Shown piece by piece: positions 58,902 to 64,000 of a stretch of 64,000 bases of DNA. Where the stretch lies: positions 1 through 64,000 of the forward strand of contig CAJTOR010000019.1 of the NCBI GenBank assembly GCA_910577675.1, read 5' to 3'. This DNA is from an uncultured Lachnospiraceae bacterium. GTDB taxonomy: Bacteria > Bacillota > Clostridia > Lachnospirales > Lachnospiraceae. How positions within the stretch are numbered: position 1 is the stretch's first letter; the number at the start of each line of letters is the position of its first letter. The position numbers and the translations under genes were made by a program. The notes beneath the pieces were generated by a model. It saw only the letters and a list, made by a program, of their open reading frames with translations. It ran no database searches and was not told the DNA's origin.

Positions 58902-59765
58902 ATGGGTGTGATACGGCTTGAACATGTGGAAAAGAAACTGGGTAATTTCAGGCTTTCAGATATTTCTTTTGTGCTGCCAGAAGGATATATCCTTGGGCTG
59001 GTCGGGGCAAACGGGTCGGGAAAGAGTACGCTGATACGCCTTATAATGGGACTGTATGGGGCGGATGCAGGGGAAATCTCGGTGCTCGGGGCAAACCCGA
59101 AAACGCAGGAGGCGCAGGTAAAAGACCAGATTGGTTTTGTGCTTCCCCGGGAGATATTTGCGGGGGGATGTACACTTAAAAGCAATGCGGACAGGTACGG
59201 GAAATATTATACCGGATATGATCCGGGCGTTTTTAAGAATTACTGCGGGCGTTTTGGATTGTCCATGGAGCGGCCATTAGGGAAACTTTCACGGGGGGAA
59301 AAACTGAAATTCCAGCTGGCTTTTGCACTTTCGCACGCGCCGAAACTTTTGCTTCTCGATGAGCCCAGTGCGAATTTTGACCCGGAATTCAGGGAGGATT
59401 TTTTCAGGATTATCAGGGAATTTATTTCGGACGGGGAACATGGGGTGGTGCTTGCCACCCATCTGATTCCTGATCTTGAGAGGATTGCGGATTATGTTGC
59501 GATGCTTGATGGAGGGAAGCTGGTTTTTTGTATGGAGCGCACAAAACTTGAGGATTCCTACAGGATTGTTTCCGGGGAGGCGTACAAATTGCGCCTGATT
59601 CCGAAAGAAAGGGTGATTGCCATGGAAAGCTATGAGTACGGCGCACGCGCTTTTGTAAAGCACAGCAAACATGCAGTCTATGACCCGGAACTTTGTGTGA
59701 GTGTGCCGACACTTAAAGAAATTATGTATTACCATGCGAAAAAAGAGGGAGGTAGGCATTTATGA
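58902..59765 (+). CDS. ABC transporter ATP-binding protein
   Basis: A 287-residue ATPase. Walker A is GANGSGKST (about 38-46), the signature is LSRGEKLKFQLA, Walker B is LLLLDEPSANFDP and the switch His is in ATHLI. The 65-residue C-terminal extension after the NBD is typical of the ABC-2 type that works with YtrA-like regulators. It should power the permease encoded next, with which it overlaps by ATGA. GAGGGGG lies upstream of the ATG. Confidence 0.93.
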   Translation: MGVIRLEHVEKKLGNFRLSDISFVLPEGYILGLVGANGSGKSTLIRLIMGLYGADAGEISVLGANPKTQEAQVKDQIGFVLPREIFAGGCTLKSNADRYGKYYTGYDPGVFKNYCGRFGLSMERPLGKLSRGEKLKFQLAFALSHAPKLLLLDEPSANFDPEFREDFFRIIREFISDGEHGVVLATHLIPDLERIADYVAMLDGGKLVFCMERTKLEDSYRIVSGEAYKLRLIPKERVIAMESYEYGARAFVKHSKHAVYDPELCVSVPTLKEIMYYHAKKEGGRHL

Positions 59766-60472
59766 TGTGGAGGATGGTTCTGGATGACCTGTACTATGGG
59801 CTTAAATCCGGATTTAAGTATATTTCAAAGTATTTTATGTGTTACTTATTTATCTATTTTCTTGGTATTTTACCGCTGACAATGAAGGTTCCGGGGCGGT
59901 ATCTTCCGCTTTATTATGCGGGTATGGTGCCAATGATACTTGCAATTTTTCTTACAATTATATATGGGGAGGATGTAGGGGCACTGTTTTTTTGTCCATT
60001 TTCTGAATCTGACAGAAAGCAGTATTTTTTGATTTCCTGGGGGATGCGAGTTTTACTTCCCACCCTGTCCTGCCTGCTATTTGAGGGTGTATTCTGTGTG
60101 ATGGGTTTCATTTCGCCTAAAAGTGCCTTTCTCTGCCTGCTTACCGTAATGTTCTTTTCAGCGGTTATGGGGTTGCAGAGAGGTTTTATGAACCGCAGTG
60201 CGGCAAAGCAAAACAGGATATCGTCCGGTTTTTTGGTGTGCGAGGTTGTAATCCTGTTCCTTGGAATTATTACAATGTGTTTTCTGGGAGCGGTTGTTGG
60301 CGATATGGAGGAGCCGAGGTTTACGGGGATGGAAGTGGAAATTATGCTGGTATTGTTTTTTTTGCATGGAGTGGCGGCGATTTTTGTAATATTGAGATAT
60401 GTTAAGCCTGCAATGGAGTATATTATCTATTATGAGAAGGTGGAAAGGGGAAAAGAATCCAGTGCGGATTGA
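59762..60472 (+). CDS. ABC-2-type permease
   Basis: A 236-residue membrane protein with six hydrophobic segments (about 20-38, 48-66, 94-112, 118-134, 152-175 and 196-216), the usual ABC-2 half-transporter topology. No substrate can be read from it; comparable operons export antimicrobial peptides or respond to cell-wall drugs. It overlaps the ATPase gene by 4 nt and lies just before the GntR gene. Confidence 0.85.
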   Translation: MMWRMVLDDLYYGLKSGFKYISKYFMCYLFIYFLGILPLTMKVPGRYLPLYYAGMVPMILAIFLTIIYGEDVGALFFCPFSESDRKQYFLISWGMRVLLPTLSCLLFEGVFCVMGFISPKSAFLCLLTVMFFSAVMGLQRGFMNRSAAKQNRISSGFLVCEVVILFLGIITMCFLGAVVGDMEEPRFTGMEVEIMLVLFFLHGVAAIFVILRYVKPAMEYIIYYEKVERGKESSAD

Positions 60473-60489
60473 ACGGTGATAAAGGGACT

Positions 60490-60864
60490 ATGAAAATATT
60501 AATTCGGACACAGGGGACGCTCGCAATTTATGAACAGATTGTGGATCAGCTTAAAAATGCCATTGTAACCGGGGAACTGAAGGCGGGTGAGGCACTTCCT
60601 TCCATCCGGGCGCTTGCCGGGGAATTGGAGGTCAGTGTGATTACAACAAAGCGGGCTTATGAAGAACTTGAGAAGGAAGGTTTGGTTCGAGCGGTGCCGG
60701 GCAAAGGGTTTTATGTATGTGAGCACAATAAAGATTATTTAAAGGAAAAACAGTATGTCAGCCTTGAGCGGCGGATGGCAGAAATTTTGGCTGACTGCCG
60801 CAAGGCGGGGATGGGGAAGGAGGATGTTCTTGATATGGTGGCGGCACTGTTTGAACCTGTTTAA
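60490..60864 (+). CDS. YtrA-subfamily GntR regulator
   Basis: A 124-residue repressor. The winged HTH is clear (MKILIRTQGTLAIYEQI, GELKAGEALPSIRALAGELEVS, ITTKRAYEELEKEGLV, GKGFYV) and the short C-terminal tail (about 80-124) is of the YtrA type, which lacks a large effector domain. It is the natural partner of the palindrome at 58578-58629 and probably represses its own operon. ATG 60490 has AAAGGG upstream; TTG 60469 is the next best start. Confidence 0.9.
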   Translation: MKILIRTQGTLAIYEQIVDQLKNAIVTGELKAGEALPSIRALAGELEVSVITTKRAYEELEKEGLVRAVPGKGFYVCEHNKDYLKEKQYVSLERRMAEILADCRKAGMGKEDVLDMVAALFEPV

Positions 60865-60910
60865 AGAAATCCCCCGCTTCTAAGCCGTAAAGATGAAAGT
60901 GGGGGAAGGG
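60865..60910. repeat. second copy of the IS605-end-like repeat
   Basis: Starts one base after the GntR stop. AGAAATCCCCCGCTTCTAA (60865-60883) and AGATGAAAGTGGGGG (60891-60905) match the unit at 58648-58695 and form a similar hairpin (CCCCC with GGGGG). Finding the same unit on both sides of the operon suggests short-element insertion. Confidence 0.5.
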
Positions 60911-60945
60911 CTGGGGCGCTGTTTTATGGGGAAGGGAAAGATAAT

Positions 60946-61620
60946 ATGCTATTGGAATTTAAAAATGTTACCGGGATAACAAAAGGTTTTAACCTAACAG
61001 ATATCAGTTTTCAAATACCGGCAGGGTATCTGGTCGGGCTGGCAGGAAAAAATGGTTCGGGCAAAACAACGCTGCTGCACTATATTGCGGATGGGAAAAA
61101 ACAATATACCGGTTCCATCCGTTTTCAGGGGGAAGAGCTGCATAATTCCCATACAAAATTTTTGAACCAAATCGCTTTTGTGGCGGATGAAGCACCGTTT
61201 TTTAAGCAGTACAGCGGCAGGCAGAATGCAAAATTATTAGCGCCCTTTTATCCGGAATGGGATTGGGATATTTTTTTTAGGGCATCGGAGGAGGTAGATT
61301 TATTTTCGGGAAGTAAACAGAAACTGGATATTCCGCTTGCAAATTTGTCGCGCGGGGAATATCTGCGTTTCCAGATGGTCATTGCGATGGCGCACTGCAC
61401 AAAACTATACCTGCTCGACGAGGTGACTGGTGGGATGGATCCTGTTTTCTGCAGGGAATTTTTCCGGCTGCTTTCCGGTATCCTAATGGGGGGTGACGCT
61501 TCTGTTTTGATGGTAACGCATATAGTGGAGGAGCTAAAGGAGAGGGCGGATTATGTCGGGATTTTGGAGGGTGGGAGACTTAAATCATTTGGGGAAGCGT
61601 TTGATGCAGTATTGGTCTAA
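60946..61620 (+). CDS. second ABC transporter ATP-binding protein
   Basis: A 224-residue ATPase with Walker A GKNGSGKTT (about 34-42), signature LSRGEYLRFQ, Walker B LYLLDEVTGGMDP (Val in place of the usual Pro after DE) and VTHIVEELKERADYV. It resembles the ATPase at 58902 but is shorter. No separate permease follows except the small membrane protein at 61791, which may be its partner or not. AAGGGAAAG precedes the ATG. It is separated from the GntR gene by the repeat at 60865. Confidence 0.88.
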   Translation: MLLEFKNVTGITKGFNLTDISFQIPAGYLVGLAGKNGSGKTTLLHYIADGKKQYTGSIRFQGEELHNSHTKFLNQIAFVADEAPFFKQYSGRQNAKLLAPFYPEWDWDIFFRASEEVDLFSGSKQKLDIPLANLSRGEYLRFQMVIAMAHCTKLYLLDEVTGGMDPVFCREFFRLLSGILMGGDASVLMVTHIVEELKERADYVGILEGGRLKSFGEAFDAVLV

Positions 61621-61626
61621 AATTCC

Positions 61627-61790
61627 GACGGAAGGAAAAAGAGGGGGACTGTGAAAAATAATGTGGATACACATATTTTTTACAGGGTTTATTTGTATCT
61701 GGAACATAAAAAATAAGTCTTGATCTGACAAGAGAAATGGAATCGCGGCGTTCTATTTCGTTTCTTAACGTTTTTGGAATGGAGGACTTT
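61627..61790 (+). promoter_or_regulatory. structured leader copy D
   Basis: A hairpin pairs CTGTGAAAAATA-ATGTG (61649-61665) with CACATATTTTTTACAG (61670-61685), imperfectly. Stem 1 joins GGGTTTATTT (61685-61694) with AAATAAGTCT (61711-61720), ten pairs including G-U. The loop segment CTGGAAC (61699-61705) pairs with the tail 61770-61777 through G-U pairs and one bulge. GAAATGGAA (61734-61742) pairs with TTCTATTTC (61751-61759). TGATCTGACAAGAGAAAT matches copy A (TGATCCGACAAGAGAAAC). The tail ends 13 nt before ATG 61791. Confidence 0.55.
61651..61716 (+). CDS. possible 21-residue leader peptide
   Basis: A GTG start behind GAGGGGG opens a 21-codon frame closing at TAA 61714-61716, inside stem 1 of leader D. 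The product starts MKNN and contains HIFYRV, parallel to the frame at 3412 in copy A (MKNK, IIFHRA). The shared start, ribosome site and stop near stem 1 favour a translated leader; the short length keeps confidence low. Confidence 0.35.
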   Translation: MKNNVDTHIFYRVYLYLEHKK

Positions 61791-62363
61791 ATGGGGAAGA
61801 AGGCTGTGAAAACAGGAAGGATGGGGCAGGTGGCAGTGGGGGAAAATTTTAGGACGGGAAAGAAGAATAAAAAGGGGGAAGAAGAAAGCCTGGCAAGGGA
61901 TAAGATTATGGCATTTGACCGCGAATGGGTGAAAATAGATGAGGACTCTAAACTTGCGGCAAAAATAGTGTATGTTATTTTGGGTGCCCTGGGATGTCTT
62001 ATGATGTTTTTTCCAGTGGGTTCTTCTATTTATCAGGGTTCCCCGATATTTTTTTTGTTCACATGGATGTTTCTTTATGCGGCTGTGGTTTTTAAGATGC
62101 AGCCGTATATCTATGCACCCGGGGAGGGGAAGAGGATTGTTACGCTGCTTGCCTATGTTCCGGTGGATAAAAAAATGCTGTGCTGTATCCGGCGGGAAAT
62201 TCTGCGCCGCTATCTGTTTAAAGTCGGCGCGGTATGTTTCGTGTTTCAGCAGGCTGGCGCGCTGCTTTGGGGTGGATGGACGGTAGTGAACCTGCTTTAT
62301 CCGTTTGGAGTGGTTTTGTCGCTGTATCTTTTCGGGGCACTCCATATTGGCAGCGGGGCATGA
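61791..62363 (+). CDS. hypothetical membrane protein
   Basis: Not recognised. The 190-residue protein has a basic, hydrophilic N-terminus (1-60) followed by four hydrophobic segments (about 63-83, 88-108, 142-160 and 162-182). The topology suggests a small integral membrane protein; a link to the preceding ABC ATPase is possible but unproven. GGAGG lies 5 nt before ATG 61791, in the tail of leader D, exactly as for the gene at 3560. An earlier in-frame ATG at 61737 would begin inside the leader. Confidence 0.68.
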   Translation: MGKKAVKTGRMGQVAVGENFRTGKKNKKGEEESLARDKIMAFDREWVKIDEDSKLAAKIVYVILGALGCLMMFFPVGSSIYQGSPIFFLFTWMFLYAAVVFKMQPYIYAPGEGKRIVTLLAYVPVDKKMLCCIRREILRRYLFKVGAVCFVFQQAGALLWGGWTVVNLLYPFGVVLSLYLFGALHIGSGA

Positions 62364-62464
62364 CCGGATGGGAAGATTTTAGATTTTCCTGTACTTATTG
62401 TTTAAAATATGCTACAATAATTTGACAAACAGGTTCTATTCTAAAGTCAAAGGCGGTGGTGTAG

Positions 62465-63568
62465 CTGATAATACGGAAATATTTCTCAATAAGAAGGGTT
62501 TTACCGGGAATGATAATTGACCAGTCCATTATTGATCGGGCAGGACGGGTGCTGATTGCAAAAAAAAGTGTCCTTGATGATTATGCAATCGAAGCGCTGA
62601 AAAAAATGGGGGTGCCGGGCATTTATGTCCGGGAAGGGGAAGAAAATGCCAGGGATATGGTGAAAAACGTACCACTTTCTATGGCGATGCAGGAGAAGTT
62701 TGAAAAAGCATACAAGAAGGATCTTGCGAAGGTCAAGCTTTCGGAGAGCGTGAGAAAGCGCGTTGAGGAGGGGATTAAGTATCTTTATCAGGATGTGAAT
62801 TCCCCGGATTTTACTGACGCGACAAAGACGGTTACGAACGATTTAATGCGGGCGATCGACGACAATGATGCGGTTGCGGTCGATATCAGTGCACTTAAAG
62901 TAAGCGATGAATATACATTTAAGCACAGCGTGGATGTTGCAACCATGTCAATGATTGTAGCTAAACGTTACGGCTTTGATGAGAAGCAGGTATATGAGAT
63001 CGGTATCTCGGGACTTTTGCATGATATCGGAAAGTCAAAGATTCCTGACGAAGTACTAAATAAGGCAGGTAAACTTACGGACGAGGAATTTGCAGTGATG
63101 AAAAAACATTCCGTGTTTGGCTATCACATCTTGACGGACAAAGACGATTTGTCAGGTGATATCAGGCTTGGAGTGCTCCAGCACCACGAGAAATTAAATG
63201 GCAAAGGTTATCCGCTCGGTATTGAAATGCCGAGGATAAGCCCGTTTGCCCGGATTATTTCGGTGGTTGATATTTATGATGCACTTGTGACGGAGCGCCC
63301 GTACAAGAAGGCATTTTCGCCGCGGGACGCGGTGGAGATGATTATGTCCATGACAAGCGAACTCGATGTGGATGTGATGCGCTGTTTTATGGAGAGTGTC
63401 ATCCTCTACCCTGTGGGAACGGATGTGGAGCTAAGCAATGGGGAGAATGCCAGGGTTGTCGAGAACAGCCCTTTCACCGTGCTGCGCCCGAAAGTGCTGG
63501 GGCTTACAACGGGAAAGGTGTATGACTTAGCGAATGATTTGGGGTGCGCGAATATTATTATCTTGTAA
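62465..63568 (+). CDS. HD-GYP domain protein with likely non-ATG start
   Basis: A c-di-GMP phosphodiesterase candidate. The first ATG (62510) gives 352 residues, but 15 further in-frame codons lie upstream back to a stop, reading KYFSIRRVLPG just before MIIDQSI; that matches the family N-terminus (xxVSIxxLxPGM). So translation probably starts at CTG 62465 or a nearby ATA, giving up to 367 residues. From the first ATG, residues 1-55 form the N-domain and 130-290 the HD-GYP domain: HSVDVATMSM, HDIGKSKIPDEVL, HHEKLNGKGYPLG (GYP) and DIYDALVTERPYKKA. It is monocistronic and follows the membrane protein by about 100 nt. Confidence 0.85.
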   Translation: MIIRKYFSIRRVLPGMIIDQSIIDRAGRVLIAKKSVLDDYAIEALKKMGVPGIYVREGEENARDMVKNVPLSMAMQEKFEKAYKKDLAKVKLSESVRKRVEEGIKYLYQDVNSPDFTDATKTVTNDLMRAIDDNDAVAVDISALKVSDEYTFKHSVDVATMSMIVAKRYGFDEKQVYEIGISGLLHDIGKSKIPDEVLNKAGKLTDEEFAVMKKHSVFGYHILTDKDDLSGDIRLGVLQHHEKLNGKGYPLGIEMPRISPFARIISVVDIYDALVTERPYKKAFSPRDAVEMIMSMTSELDVDVMRCFMESVILYPVGTDVELSNGENARVVENSPFTVLRPKVLGLTTGKVYDLANDLGCANIIIL

Positions 63569-63650
63569 GGGGTAAGGGTTACTGGACCGGGAATAGTCAA
63601 TGCAGGTGGGGATATGAAAATTTCTTTGACAACTCAGTTTAAAAACCCCC

Positions 63651-64000
63651 TTGACACTTTTAAGATTGCCCGCTATAATATCCTTACAGAATGTAAAAAT
63701 GCATTGATCGGAATTAGTACATGTGCAGCAGTGGTTCAGAGAGAAGGCAAAAATGGCGGTGTTGATACGGGGAATCCCACCCGCCGTTTACGGTGAGAGT
63801 CTTCCCACAATGGCATGGAAGGCATCCGGGAGCATTCCTTTTGAAAAGAAAAATCCTGATGATTCTTTGGCAGAGGCATCGCCGGATTTTTTTGTGAGTA
63901 GAAGGGAACGGTTTCCACCGTTATATGGAAGCGGCTGTATGGCTGGTCGGAGTGCAGAGAAATCTGAATTTAGGTGGTACCACGGACTTGTGTTCGCCCT
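63651..64000 (+). promoter_or_regulatory. T-box leader, probably of valS, cut by the window end
   Basis: TTGACA (63651-63656), 17 nt and TATAAT (63674-63679) form the promoter. The leader has AGTA near 63716, AGAGAG near 63738 and the T-box core AGGTGGTACCACGG near 63973. Aligned with the thrS leader (GTGAAG-ACC-AG), the triplet in GTGAGA-GTC-TT at 63799-63801 sits at the specifier position; GTC codes for Val, so valS probably follows beyond 64000. The terminator is not in the window. Confidence 0.85.

Noticed and set aside
63614..63796. 60-codon ORF before the terminal T-box
   Set aside because: It spans the T-box promoter and stem I; the leader explains the sequence and no ribosome site precedes it.
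1..64000. CRISPR arrays, tRNA or rRNA genes
   Set aside because: I saw no regularly spaced identical repeats with unique spacers, no cloverleaf with TTCGAATC-type arms, and no rRNA-like conserved blocks.

Overview
The window reads as a piece of a mid-GC Firmicutes chromosome, most likely a Lachnospiraceae (Clostridia) gut or rumen anaerobe. The support is: strong GGAGG ribosome sites, sigma-A promoters of the TTGACA-17-TATAAT type, T-box leaders in front of thrS and of a gene beyond the right edge, HemZ, HelD, type III pantothenate kinase, several families I associate with Lachnospiraceae (DUF4317-, DUF4860- and DUF6145-like), and the clostridial gene order apt-rel-MBL-hemZ-hisS-aspS. I see no rRNA, tRNA, CRISPR array or prophage module. 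Most genes are on the + strand; the exceptions are an XRE regulator, a lysR-mraY pair and a DUF4317 gene.

Layout. 1-9 kb: a LiaF-like envelope sensor, coaX, membrane proteins, pgi, and small proteins of unknown role. 9-13 kb: XRE regulator divergent from a NeuD/PglD-type acetyltransferase, a 0.3-kb MITE-like element, then T-box-controlled thrS. 13-18 kb: a type IV pilus-like operon (GspF/PilC, four pilin-like proteins, PilT) followed by a secreted transglutaminase-like protein. 18-24 kb: LysR and an MraY-like transferase, divergent from an LTA-synthase-like enzyme, then glyA. 24-35 kb: a large secreted protein, HelD, a NUDIX protein, a GH10 xylanase lipoprotein and DUF4317. 35-40 kb: an orphan phage-tail/C-type-lectin-like protein and a pyruvyl-transferase/ferredoxin/FrhB fusion. 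39.8-49 kb: the apt-rel-hemZ-hisS-aspS cluster with an HD-GYP gene inside it, then a cold-shock gene. 49-58 kb: galM, a chemotaxis receptor, a PreP-like protease, era, recO and a GrpB-like protein. 58-62 kb: an ABC transporter operon with its own YtrA-type GntR regulator and a very good operator palindrome. 62-64 kb: a second HD-GYP protein and a T-box leader whose specifier position reads GTC (Val), so valS probably lies just outside.

Most interesting signal. Several genes of unrelated function (start codons 3560, 7405, 32095 and 61791, more weakly 49514 and 2087) share one 5' leader plan: a loop sequence inside a first hairpin is the reverse complement of a segment ending exactly 13 nt before the start codon in five of six cases. 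Three copies (before 3560, 32095 and 61791) also share an upstream GTGAAAA...TTTTCAC hairpin and a GTG start with a Shine-Dalgarno site, opening short ORFs in two of them. I do not recognise this as a known riboswitch or attenuator. Other points of note are the orphan tail-fibre-like gene, spaced operator-like repeats before mraY and the xylanase, three palindromic repeats before pgi, IS605-like repeat debris around the GntR operon, and an HD-GYP gene whose conserved N-terminus begins before its first ATG.
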